Shown here piece by piece: positions 7,937 to 15,544 of a DNA stretch of 64,000 bases. This DNA comes from Deltaproteobacteria bacterium. GTDB taxonomy: Bacteria; Desulfobacterota; Binatia; UTPRO1. The stretch is from positions 1 to 64,000 of the forward strand of contig JACQEO010000012.1 in NCBI GenBank assembly GCA_016200545.1, given 5' to 3'. The notes below the pieces were generated by a model. It was not told the DNA's origin and made no database searches. It was given only the letters and a program-made list of their open reading frames with translations. The position numbers were made by a program, and so were the translations under genes. Each line of letters starts with the position of its first letter. Position 1 is the first letter of the stretch.

Positions 7937-9034
7937 CTACTGCAGCTCGCCCATCACCCACCGCGCCGTATCGGCAGGCAGCTCCGGCAAGTACTGCAGG
8001 AACTCTTCCACGTTCGCGCCGGCGACGCGCGCGCCGAAGTTGTCCTTCAGGAAGCCGTGGAAGTGCTCGGCCACCCGCTCGGAGAGGAGCCCGCAGCGCC
8101 GGAGCGTCGGGATGACGAAGCCCTGCACCGGGCCGAGCCGCCGGCCGCGGGGGAGATCGCGCGTGATCTCCTCGCGCTCATCGTGGAGACTCGCAAACAT
8201 CACCGCCGGGTCGACGCCGATTTCCGCCCAGATCTGGAGGAGGGTGGTGAAGAAGCCCTGGGCGTTGCGATCGATCAAGCTGCGCGCGCACTCGAGAGCG
8301 AAGTCCTCGAGCTCCGCGCGCTCCTTCGCCCCGAGGCAGGGTACGCAGCGCTCGATGTACTGCACGCCGTAGGCGTGGTGCCGCGCCTCGTCGCGGGCGA
8401 CGTAGGTGAGGAGGTTCTTGAGCAGCGGCTCCTCGGTCAGGTTGCGCATCTCGCGGAAGGCGTACAGCGCGAGCCCCTCGACCACGATCTGCATGCCGAC
8501 GAGCTTCTTCATCCAGTCACCCGTCTCCAGGGTCTGATCGAGGATGCCCTTGAGGGACGGTGCGATCGGCCGGATCTCGTCGAGCTTCGCGATGTAGCGG
8601 GCGAACACCTCGACGTGCCGCGCCTCGTCCATCGTTTGCGTCGCGGCGTAGAACTTGGCGTCGGTGTGCGGAACCGCGTTCACGAGCTGGGCCGCCACCA
8701 TGAGCGCGCCCTGCTCGCCGTGGAGGAACTGCGAGAGCCGGAACGCCGCCGTGCGGCGGACGAGCTCGGATCGCGTCTCCTCCGGCAGCGAGCGCCAGTA
8801 CGAGGTCTTCTCGATCGGCACGCCCGCGCCGAGCGGGGTGGTCGAGAACTTCACCAGATCGATCGGTCGATCCCAGTCGAGATCCTTTTCGCCGATCCAC
8901 TGCGCCTCGGCCGCCTTTACGTAGAGGTTGCGAAGCTCCTCGATCTCGGGGTCGTAGTTCCACTGGTAGACGACCTGCATCGCGGTCGGGAGATCGGGTT
9001 CCTGCGTCGTGGTTTTCACCGTGAAATCGCTCAT
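7937..9034 (-). CDS. Ferritin-like di-iron carboxylate protein
   Basis: The 365-residue protein has two sets of di-iron ligands on four helices: Glu in FLHGEQGAL and E-H in TMDEARHVEVF, then Glu in VVEGLALY and E-H in ARDEARHHAYG. This arrangement is that of ribonucleotide-reductase R2-like and bacterial monooxygenase-like ferritin-fold proteins. Without a recognisable radical Tyr/assembly partner I cannot separate oxygenase from R2-like function. The start at MSDFTVK is chosen because homology begins there. It lies 85 bp downstream of a reductase gene on the same strand, a possible electron-supply partner. Confidence 0.8.
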   Translation of the reverse strand: MSDFTVKTTTQEPDLPTAMQVVYQWNYDPEIEELRNLYVKAAEAQWIGEKDLDWDRPIDLVKFSTTPLGAGVPIEKTSYWRSLPEETRSELVRRTAAFRLSQFLHGEQGALMVAAQLVNAVPHTDAKFYAATQTMDEARHVEVFARYIAKLDEIRPIAPSLKGILDQTLETGDWMKKLVGMQIVVEGLALYAFREMRNLTEEPLLKNLLTYVARDEARHHAYGVQYIERCVPCLGAKERAELEDFALECARSLIDRNAQGFFTTLLQIWAEIGVDPAVMFASLHDEREEITRDLPRGRRLGPVQGFVIPTLRRCGLLSERVAEHFHGFLKDNFGARVAGANVEEFLQYLPELPADTARWVMGELQ

Positions 9035-9119
9035 GGGGAGACTCCTCGCCGGACGTGGTCGATGGTCCAATAGGCACGTATCTTCGAACCCGGGCCGAGT
9101 ACAATCATGGTGAGTTCGA

Positions 9120-10145
9120 TCAGAGTCGGTCCGGCCCCAGACGGACCAGCATCTTGCCGTTGTTCTCGCCCTTGAAAAGTCCGAGAAACGCCTGCGGGGC
9201 GTTGTCGATGCCGTCCACCACCGTCTCTTGCCATTTGACCTTGCCCTCGCCGAGCCAACGCCCCATGTCGGCGAAGAAGGCCGGCACCATGTCGAGGAAG
9301 TCGGACACGATGAAGCCCTGCATCCTGAGACTCTTGCCGATGACGTTGATCACGTTGCGCGGTCCCGGTGGCGGCTCGACGGCGTTGTACAGGCTGATCA
9401 TGCCGCACATCACCAAACGCCCGTGCTTGTTCATCAGCTCGAGGGCGACCTCCAAGTGCTCGCCGCCGACGTTCTCGTAGTAGATGTCGATACCCTGCGG
9501 GCAGGCGCGCTGGGCGGCGCTCAGCAGATCACCGGCGGTTCGATAGTTGATGGCGGCGTCGATGCCCGCCTCCTTGGTCAGCCAGCGCACCTTGTCGTCG
9601 GAGCCGGCCGAACCGACGACGCGGCATCCTTTGATCTTGGCGATCTGACAGACGACCGAGCCGACCGCGCCCGCGGCCGCGGAGACGAACACGGTCTCCC
9701 CCGACTTGGGTTCGCCGATGCGCAGCAGGCTGGTGTAGGCGGTCATGCCGGGCATGCCCATCACACCCAAGTACGACTGCAGCGGCGCCAGCTCGGGATC
9801 GACCTTCTGGATCATCGTGCCGTCGGACACGTAGTGCTCGCGCCAGCCTCCGCTGGCGAAACCGCAGACGTAGTCGCCGGCGCTGAAGCCACCGTGCTTC
9901 GACTCGACCACCTGCCCGACTGACCCGCCGTCGAGTGGCTGACCGATCGCAAACGGTGGGACGTAGCTCTTCCGATCCATCATGCGTCCGCGCATGTAAG
10001 GATCCACGGTCATCCAGACGTTGCGTACCAAGAACTGTCCGGGTCCGGTCTTGGGGATCGCGGCGTCGACGATCTCGAAGTTCGCCAAAGTGGGAATCCC
10101 GGTCGGCCGGCTCTTGAGATGAATCTCACGGTTCACGTTCGCCAT
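9120..10145 (-). CDS. NADP-dependent medium-chain reductase (PTGR/enoyl reductase type)
   Basis: A 341-residue zinc-free medium-chain dehydrogenase/reductase. Family marks are WMTVDPYMRGRM in the N-terminal domain, the GMTAYTSLL segment, and the nucleotide-binding AAAGAVGSVVCQ followed by the K/R-rich turn that prefers NADPH. The best matches by motif are prostaglandin-reductase/2-alkenal-reductase-like YncB proteins that reduce alpha,beta-unsaturated ketones. Start at MANVNREI; the upstream codons are not family-like. Same strand as, and just upstream of, the ferritin-like gene. Confidence 0.88.
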   Translation of the reverse strand: MANVNREIHLKSRPTGIPTLANFEIVDAAIPKTGPGQFLVRNVWMTVDPYMRGRMMDRKSYVPPFAIGQPLDGGSVGQVVESKHGGFSAGDYVCGFASGGWREHYVSDGTMIQKVDPELAPLQSYLGVMGMPGMTAYTSLLRIGEPKSGETVFVSAAAGAVGSVVCQIAKIKGCRVVGSAGSDDKVRWLTKEAGIDAAINYRTAGDLLSAAQRACPQGIDIYYENVGGEHLEVALELMNKHGRLVMCGMISLYNAVEPPPGPRNVINVIGKSLRMQGFIVSDFLDMVPAFFADMGRWLGEGKVKWQETVVDGIDNAPQAFLGLFKGENNGKMLVRLGPDRL

Positions 10146-10213
10146 GGCTCGTCTCCTCGTGACGTTGCCTACGACAGATGCGGGGATGATAGAAGACACG
10201 TCCGGAGTCGACC

Positions 10214-10861
10214 CTGGCGCGCACGAGAACCATCGAAGTCGCCGACCGGCGCGCAATCTCCCGCCGCACCCTCGACCACTACGACGCCGGTGCCGATGCG
10301 TTCTGGGAGGCCACCCGCGGCCACGACGTGACCCAAAACGTGGCCGCGCTCCTGCGCCACATCGACGCGCCCGGACCCTTCGTGATCCTCGATCTCGGCT
10401 GTGGGCCCGGGCGCGACCTCGTCACCTTCCGCGAACTCGGCCACGAAGCCGTCGGCCTCGACGGCTCGGCGCGCTTCGTCGCGATGGCGCGCGCGTATGC
10501 AGGCTGCGAGGTGCTCCACCAGGACTTTCTCGCGCTCGACCTTCCGCCGGCGCGCTTCGATGGAGTGTTCGCCAACGCCTCACTTTTCCACGTGCCGACC
10601 GCCGAGCTGCCGCGGGTGCTCGAGGACTTGCGTGCGGCGCTGCGGCCGCGTGGTGTCCTCTTCGCGTCGAACCCGCGCGGCAACGGCGGCGAAGGCTGGC
10701 AGGGCGGCCGCTACGGAGTCTGGCACGACCTCGGCGGGTGGCGCGGCCACCTCGGCGTCGCGGGCTTCGCTGAGCTCGAGCACTACTATCGACCGATGGG
10801 CTTGCCGCGGGCCGAGCAGCCGTGGCTCGCGACGGTCTGGCGGAGGATCGACGATGCTTGA
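10214..10861 (+). CDS. Class I SAM-dependent methyltransferase
   Basis: Motif I of the Rossmann-type methyltransferase fold is plain (VILDLGCGPGRDL), followed by the acidic strand end AVGLDGS, LDLPPARFDGV and the FHVPTAELPRVL segment. The coding signal and family similarity (YDAGADAFWEATRGHDV) extend upstream of the GTG at 10328, but no ATG/GTG/TTG exists before the in-frame stop; CTG at 10214 is the best remaining candidate. If 10328 is used, about 38 N-terminal residues are lost. Substrate unknown. Confidence 0.75.
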   Translation: MARTRTIEVADRRAISRRTLDHYDAGADAFWEATRGHDVTQNVAALLRHIDAPGPFVILDLGCGPGRDLVTFRELGHEAVGLDGSARFVAMARAYAGCEVLHQDFLALDLPPARFDGVFANASLFHVPTAELPRVLEDLRAALRPRGVLFASNPRGNGGEGWQGGRYGVWHDLGGWRGHLGVAGFAELEHYYRPMGLPRAEQPWLATVWRRIDDA

Positions 10862-10983
10862 GCGGGCGCTGCATATCCATTCTCGCAGGTGTGCGCGACC
10901 GGTCGGCGACGTGCAGCGGTGCGAGACGGCCCGACGACCGAGCATCCTCGTGGTCGCCGCGGCGCTCGCCATGGCGGGAGAGC

Positions 10984-11020
10984 GCGTAAAAACCCGACCG
11001 GGCAGGTAAAAAGTCGACGC
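10984..11020 (+). other. Possible structured element upstream of the pseudopilin gene
   Basis: Within the 219-bp non-coding gap before the pilin-like gene, a GCGT/ACGC outer stem encloses two near-identical A-rich strands (GTAAAAAC and GGTAAAAAG) around a CCC-GACC-GGG hairpin. This looks like an internal-loop RNA element. It does not match the consensus of the c-di-GMP-I riboswitch that I know, and I do not assign it to a family. Confidence 0.3.
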
Positions 11021-11080
11021 CTGATCGCGCGCGCGCCGGGCGACGCGTGGTGGGCACCGGGCTTGCTCCCCCCTGGCGGC

Positions 11081-11458
11081 ATGGCGCTCACCAACGAACG
11101 CGGCTTCACCCTCCTCGAGCTCCTGCTCGTCGTCGCCATCATCACGGTCCTCGCTGCCATCGCGATCCCCCACTACGCCGAGACGCGCGCGCGCAGTCTG
11201 GACACGCAGGTGGTCTCCGCCGTCCGGCAGGTCGCGACCGGCGAGGAGGCCTACTACGCAGGTCGCCAGCGGTACACGAGCGCCCTGGAGGATCTCGACG
11301 GACTCGTCCTCGGGGGAGTGGCGATCACGGTGCAGGGTGGAAACAGCGGCGATCTCGGCTCCTCCTTTCGCGTTCACGGCACGACCGCGGGCGCCGCGCA
11401 CTCGTACGTCTGGGTGAGCGACCCGCCGCCCGGCGACCCGCACCTGGTCGCCGATTAG
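11081..11458 (+). CDS. Type IV pilin-like / pseudopilin protein
   Basis: The 125-residue product has a textbook class III leader: ERG|FTLLELLLVVAIITVL, with Gly8 before the cleavage site, Phe at mature +1 and Glu at +5. The hydrophobic stretch ends in AIAIP. The C-terminal domain is small and resembles T2SS minor pseudopilins or short type IV pilins. No other pilus or secretion genes are nearby, so it is an orphan that would need a prepilin peptidase encoded elsewhere. Confidence 0.85.
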   Translation: MALTNERGFTLLELLLVVAIITVLAAIAIPHYAETRARSLDTQVVSAVRQVATGEEAYYAGRQRYTSALEDLDGLVLGGVAITVQGGNSGDLGSSFRVHGTTAGAAHSYVWVSDPPPGDPHLVAD

Positions 11459-11488
11459 CCGCATCCTTCCCGCAAAAGTTCGGGTCGA

Positions 11489-11517
11489 TTGACGAGATCG
11501 CGGCCTCTGTATACAAA
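11489..11517 (+). promoter_or_regulatory. Sigma70-like promoter of the RHH/zinc-ribbon gene
   Basis: TTGACG at 11489-11494 is followed after 15 nt by TATACA (11510-11515), or after 17 nt by TACAAA. The -10 region also lies inside the palindrome TGTATACA (11508-11515). The predicted transcription start falls on the larger palindrome at 11519-11533, about 50-60 bp ahead of the coding start. Confidence 0.5.
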
Positions 11518-11518
11518 C

Positions 11519-11533
11519 GATCACATTGTGATC
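11519..11533. promoter_or_regulatory. Perfect palindromic operator candidate
   Basis: GATCACATTGTGATC is a perfect inverted repeat with 7-bp arms and a single central base. It covers the expected transcription start of the downstream ribbon-helix-helix gene, the usual place for a repressor site. Autoregulation by that gene product is a reasonable inference but not shown. Confidence 0.5.
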
Positions 11534-11573
11534 GGGAGCCGTCGATGATCTTCGACGAACGCGTCAGGAAGCC

Positions 11574-12065
11574 TTGGCTATCCCGCCGATGATCGATCGT
11601 ATCCGCAATCCTGCGCCGGCCGATGAACGAGACGTCGGCGCGGCGATCGATCTCCACGCGCGCAAGGAGCGGGTGCTCCACACGCGGGTTCCCGAATCAC
11701 TCGATCGCCACATCAAAAGGCGAGCTCGGAATTTGGGGCTGTCGGTTTCGACGGTGCTACGGCACGTCCTCCTCAACACATTCGGTCTCGTAGAGGACAT
11801 CGTGACCGACAGTGCCAACATTGCCTTGTCGATCACCCAAGAGGAGGGCGCGCCGACGGCCGCCGACGTTCTCGGTTGGCAGGAGGCAGTCCTAAACGTC
11901 AACGCGGTCTGCGGTCAGTGCAACGCCGTGCTGCGCAAGGGGGACCGGGCCGCGATCGGCGTGCGAGAGCGGCCGGGCCCACGAGCGATCATCTGCACCC
12001 GGTGCCTCGGAAAGCTCGGGGCCCGGACACGAGAGCGCGGCGTGCGCTCCGCGAGGCGGCGCTGA
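11574..12065 (+). CDS. Ribbon-helix-helix-like protein with C-terminal zinc ribbon
   Basis: The 163-residue protein joins two parts. Residues 33-75 (RVLHTRVPESLDRHIKRRA through VSTVLRHVLLN) have the strand-helix-helix pattern of MetJ/Arc-type DNA-binding proteins. Residues 113-145 carry CGQC and CTRC pairs about 30 residues apart, a treble-clef or zinc-ribbon arrangement, after the segment LGWQEAVLNVNAV. TTG at 11574 has AGGA 4 nt upstream; ATG at 11589 is the alternative. The family looks like a conserved hypothetical of deltaproteobacterial-type genomes. Position behind a palindromic promoter suggests a small autoregulated DNA-binding protein. Confidence 0.7.
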   Translation: MAIPPMIDRIRNPAPADERDVGAAIDLHARKERVLHTRVPESLDRHIKRRARNLGLSVSTVLRHVLLNTFGLVEDIVTDSANIALSITQEEGAPTAADVLGWQEAVLNVNAVCGQCNAVLRKGDRAAIGVRERPGPRAIICTRCLGKLGARTRERGVRSARRR

Positions 12066-12081
12066 ACACTGAGGAATGCTG

Positions 12082-12987
12082 ATGGAGCGAGCCGAGATCA
12101 TCCTCCACGGACATCGGTTCAGCTATCGACACGCCGGGAGCGGCCCTCTCTTGGTCCTCCTCCACGGGATCGCGGGAAGCTCTGCGACGTGGGAGGACAC
12201 GATCTCCCGGTTGAGTGGATGCCACACGGTGATCGCCCCGGATCTCCTCGGTCACGGGGAATCGTCCAAGCCGCGGGGCGACTATTCGCTCGGGGCCTAC
12301 GCGAATGGGATTCGCGACCTACTCGCCGCGCTCGGCGAGGAGCGGGGGACGATCGTCGGGCACTCGCTCGGCGGCGGAGTCGCCTTGCAGTTCGCCTACC
12401 AGTTTCCAGAGCGCTGTGAGCGCCTGGTGCTGGTGTCGAGCGGCGGTCTCGGTCGCGAGCTCCACCCGCTGCTGCGTGCGGCGGCACTCCCGGGGGCCGA
12501 AGTCGTGCTCCCCTGGCTCTGCGTCGCGGGACGCCACAGCGTCGGCACCGTCGCGCACATGCTCGGCCGCATCGGTTTCCGGGCGAGCGCCGATCTCGAA
12601 GAGATATGGCGGAACTTCGCCTCGCTCGAGGAGCCCGAGGCGCGCCAGGTGTTCCTGCACACCGTGCGGGGCATCATCGATCTGGGTGGTCAGCGCGTGA
12701 GCGCGACCGACCGGCTCTATCTCGCCTCCGCGCTCCCGACCCTGATCGTGTGGGGCGAGGATGATCCGCTGATCCCCGTACGCCACGCGCACGATGCTCA
12801 CGAGCGAATCCAGGGAAGTAGGCTCGAGATCTTCCCCGGTGCGGGCCACTTTCCGTACCGCGATGATCCTCGGCGCTTCGCGGCCACCCTGCTCGAGTTC
12901 GTTCAGACGACGGTACCGATGCCGGTCGACGAGCAGCAGTGGCGCCGGCAACTACGAACCGCAGCGCAGTCGACCGCGACGGGCTGA
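12082..12987 (+). CDS. Alpha/beta hydrolase
   Basis: A 301-residue alpha/beta-hydrolase fold enzyme. The oxyanion LLHGIAG is near residue 33, the nucleophile elbow GHSLGG places Ser at about residue 95, Asp lies in WGEDDPLIP near 228, and His in GAGHFPYRD near 256. All three catalytic residues are present. GAGGA is positioned 6 nt before the ATG at 12082, which favours it over the ATG at 12076. Substrate is not predictable; similar proteins hydrolyse esters or C-C bonds. Confidence 0.88.
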   Translation: MERAEIILHGHRFSYRHAGSGPLLVLLHGIAGSSATWEDTISRLSGCHTVIAPDLLGHGESSKPRGDYSLGAYANGIRDLLAALGEERGTIVGHSLGGGVALQFAYQFPERCERLVLVSSGGLGRELHPLLRAAALPGAEVVLPWLCVAGRHSVGTVAHMLGRIGFRASADLEEIWRNFASLEEPEARQVFLHTVRGIIDLGGQRVSATDRLYLASALPTLIVWGEDDPLIPVRHAHDAHERIQGSRLEIFPGAGHFPYRDDPRRFAATLLEFVQTTVPMPVDEQQWRRQLRTAAQSTATG

Positions 12988-13150
12988 GAGCAAGCGAAAG
13001 GCTGGTCGCGACCGGCCCGCCACGCCGTGCGGTTTCGCAGCGACGATGCTCTGCGATGGATCCGGCCAGGGCTCATTCGAAGCGTGCATTGACAGGAACC
13101 GGGGACCGTTGGTACCACGCCATCCGTGGGTCAGGGGCACGGAGGGTGAG

Positions 13151-13909
13151 ATGGAACGTTCGATGGATGGGGTTCTCGAGGTACTTTGCGGGGGCGCGCT
13201 TCTTCTGATGACGGGTGCGCCGCTCTGGGCTCAAGTTTGCGGTGATCCAGACGGCAGCGGAACCTTGACTGTGACCGACGGCGTGCAAGTATTGCGCGGG
13301 GCCGCTGGTCTTTCGAGCGGTTGCTCCGAGCAGATCTGCGACGTCGACAGTAGCGGCCACGTCGACGTGACCGACGGAGTCGCCGTGCTACGAGTGGCCG
13401 CGAATCTCGGGGCCACCATTACCTGCAACACCGAGGTGAGTGGCTTCGTGGATAGCGTGGAGACCTCCGACGGTACACGCGGGACGCTGGAAGTGGGGGC
13501 CGCCCCGATTCCGGGCCCCAGCGCCCCCTCGACGATCGGCACGCCGACCGGCAACGGCAATGCCACCGCCGGCGGCTCCAACACCGTCAATGTGCCCTTC
13601 AACGCCGAGGCGCTGGCCGCCGCGATCGCCGCCGACAGCAATGCGGTGCTGGTATTCGCGGTCGCCGACCCGCAGGGCAACCTCTTCGACGGCTTTTACG
13701 AGCTGCCGCTCTCCGCGCTCTCGGGACAAATCACGTTGAACGTCTCTTTCCCGCAGAACCTCGGCACCCAGAGCTTCTTGCTGTGTCCGGCGACTCTGGT
13801 GAATGGTGTGCTCAGCCAGTACGGGATCTTGCGGCAAAGCCCGATCGTGGGCGCGGCGGGCCCGGTGCAGATGTCGCTCAGCTTCCAACCGGCGCCGGAA
13901 ATCGACTAG
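13151..13909 (+). CDS. Secreted protein with N-terminal dockerin-like calcium loops
   Basis: Signal peptide at residues 1-28 (ending PLWAQ). Immediately after it come two 12-residue calcium-loop motifs of dockerin type, DPDGSGTLTVTD (32-43) and DVDSSGHVDVTD (64-75), each followed by a GVxVLRxAAxL helix, and Cys30/58/63. Asp at loop positions 1, 3 and 12 is kept in both. The remaining 170 residues are a beta-rich domain without a family I recognise. The same module occurs in the next gene and at the end of the metalloprotease at 16851-17849. Confidence 0.8.
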   Translation: MERSMDGVLEVLCGGALLLMTGAPLWAQVCGDPDGSGTLTVTDGVQVLRGAAGLSSGCSEQICDVDSSGHVDVTDGVAVLRVAANLGATITCNTEVSGFVDSVETSDGTRGTLEVGAAPIPGPSAPSTIGTPTGNGNATAGGSNTVNVPFNAEALAAAIAADSNAVLVFAVADPQGNLFDGFYELPLSALSGQITLNVSFPQNLGTQSFLLCPATLVNGVLSQYGILRQSPIVGAAGPVQMSLSFQPAPEID

Positions 13910-13926
13910 TGCGCTCGAGGTTCAGG

Positions 13927-14805
13927 ATGGGTGTGATCGCAAGACGCTATCTGATGATCTCGGCGCTGTCCCTGGCCGTGGGAGCTGTAGGGACGCGTGC
14001 CTATGCGCAGGTGTGCGGCGATGCCGACGGTAGCGGGACCGTCACTGTCACCGATGGCGTGCAGGCGTTGCGTGCCGCCGCCGGCCTCTCCAGCGTCTGC
14101 ACGCTGTCGGTATGCGATGTCGATGGCGGCGGAACGATCACGGTAACGGACGGCGTGAACATCCTGCGCAAGGCCGCCGGCCTCCCATCCATTGATGCGT
14201 GCAATCTCGTGAGCGCACAGGCGGCGCAGATCATCGACCAGGTTCGACCGTTTCTCGACGTCGGGCTTGGGTTCATACCCGGATCCGGCGCCGCTCAACG
14301 CGCGGCGCAGTCGTTCGAGAACTGCGACAACGGCGTCGGCGGCACGGTCGAGTTCACCAACAACCAGGTCATCTTCAGCACGTGCCAGCTCGGTGGTGTC
14401 GAGTTCGACGGGAGCATCACGGTCGGGTCGTCGAGCGTCGGATTCGATCTGACAGTCGAGGATCTCGCGACGTCGGAATCCGTGGATATCGTGGGACAGA
14501 TCGTTTTTCGCGACCAGCAGACGAGTGCAACCCTCGGTGGGTCGCTCGGGTTTTTTTCCAATCTCGGCAACTTCAATCTCGCATTCGACAACCTCACCAT
14601 CACCACGAACAGTCAGGGACAGCTCGTGTTCCTCTCCGGGTCGGTGGCCATCGCTGGCGCTACTCAGCAGGACCTCGGGAGCATCAATCGAGTCGACCTC
14701 GTCTTCGACGGGTCGATCAATGCGCGCGTCGTCGTAACGTTGGACGATCGCGAGACGGCGTTGTTCAACCTCGATCTCAACACCGGCGAGCTGACGCGTG
14801 TCTAG
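13927..14805 (+). CDS. Secreted protein with N-terminal dockerin-like calcium loops (paralogue)
   Basis: The 292-residue protein repeats the architecture of its upstream neighbour: signal peptide to residue 28 (RAYAQ), then two dockerin-type loops DADGSGTVTVTD (32-43) and DVDGGGTITVTD (64-75) with Cys30/58/63 in identical places. The C-terminal domain (about 85-292) is different: low in charge, rich in beta strands and Asn/Thr/Gly, with alternating hydrophobic patterns such as VGFDLTVEDL and NLAFDNLTITTN. Start codon follows AGG by 0-2 nt, so translation may be coupled to the gene ending 17 bp upstream. Confidence 0.8.
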   Translation: MGVIARRYLMISALSLAVGAVGTRAYAQVCGDADGSGTVTVTDGVQALRAAAGLSSVCTLSVCDVDGGGTITVTDGVNILRKAAGLPSIDACNLVSAQAAQIIDQVRPFLDVGLGFIPGSGAAQRAAQSFENCDNGVGGTVEFTNNQVIFSTCQLGGVEFDGSITVGSSSVGFDLTVEDLATSESVDIVGQIVFRDQQTSATLGGSLGFFSNLGNFNLAFDNLTITTNSQGQLVFLSGSVAIAGATQQDLGSINRVDLVFDGSINARVVVTLDDRETALFNLDLNTGELTRV

Positions 14806-14940
14806 CATCTCTCGCGACTGCGGTTGCGGTTCGGCGTCGCCGAGCGAGCCTTGACCGTTCTGCAACGAGTCTGGTAACTGCACGTACTCGCACCGGGTTG
14901 CATGTTGAAGGGGCACTCTGCACGGAGGAGGGACGTTCGT

Positions 14941-15483
14941 ATGAGATCTCGGGTCACGTTTCACGTCTTGGCGTTGGGTGTTGTGGTTGCCTTCGCCTTC
15001 GGCGCCGGTTGCGGCGGCAACGACAACAACGACAACGGAGGCGGGCCGGTCGCGACTCGAACGGCGACGCCCGTCCGGACCGCAACTCCCGCGGCTCCCG
15101 CTCCCACGGCGACGCCGGGCCCGGGCGCGACGCGAACCGTCGCGTTCGCCGTCACGGCGACTGCCGCCCTGGATGGGTTTCAGTTCACCGCGACGTACCC
15201 GACCGCCAAGGGAAGCTTCACGGGTAGTGCCGACAGCGTCAGCTGCACGACCACTGCGGGCGGCATCTTCACCAAGAACGACCAGGACAATGGCAATCTG
15301 ATCCTATCGGTCGCGAATACGTCCGACCTCACGTTCCCCATCACCATCACCTGCACCTTCGACCAGGTCGCCGGGCAAACATTGGCGGTGGGTGACCTCG
15401 GCAGCACGAGCAAGGCGGCGACGGCGAGCGGGGGCGGAACGGGCGATCCAAATTCGTTCACGGTGACCGCGAGCGTTTCGTAG
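14941..15483 (+). CDS. Lipoprotein with cohesin-like domain
   Basis: Residues 1-23 form a lipoprotein-type signal ending GAG|C, although the -3 position is Gly rather than Leu. An Asn/Asp/Gly stretch and a TATPVRTATP-type linker (about 37-60) follow. The rest (62-180) has the strand pattern of cohesin modules: TVAFAVTATAALDGFQFTATY, a Cys in DSVSC, NDQDNGNLILSVAN, and PITITCTFD. Cohesins bind dockerins; two dockerin-like proteins are encoded immediately upstream and a third downstream. Cohesin identity is by pattern recognition, not alignment. Confidence 0.65.
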   Translation: MRSRVTFHVLALGVVVAFAFGAGCGGNDNNDNGGGPVATRTATPVRTATPAAPAPTATPGPGATRTVAFAVTATAALDGFQFTATYPTAKGSFTGSADSVSCTTTAGGIFTKNDQDNGNLILSVANTSDLTFPITITCTFDQVAGQTLAVGDLGSTSKAATASGGGTGDPNSFTVTASVS

Positions 15484-15544
15484 TTTCTCAGGCGAAGGTG
15501 TCACCGAGAGGCGACGCGTCGGGCTCGCTGGAGAGGGGGGGACT

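Noticed and set aside
8057-9073. Open frame of 338 codons on the plus strand
   Set aside because: Antisense to the ferritin-like gene, whose di-iron motifs are clear.
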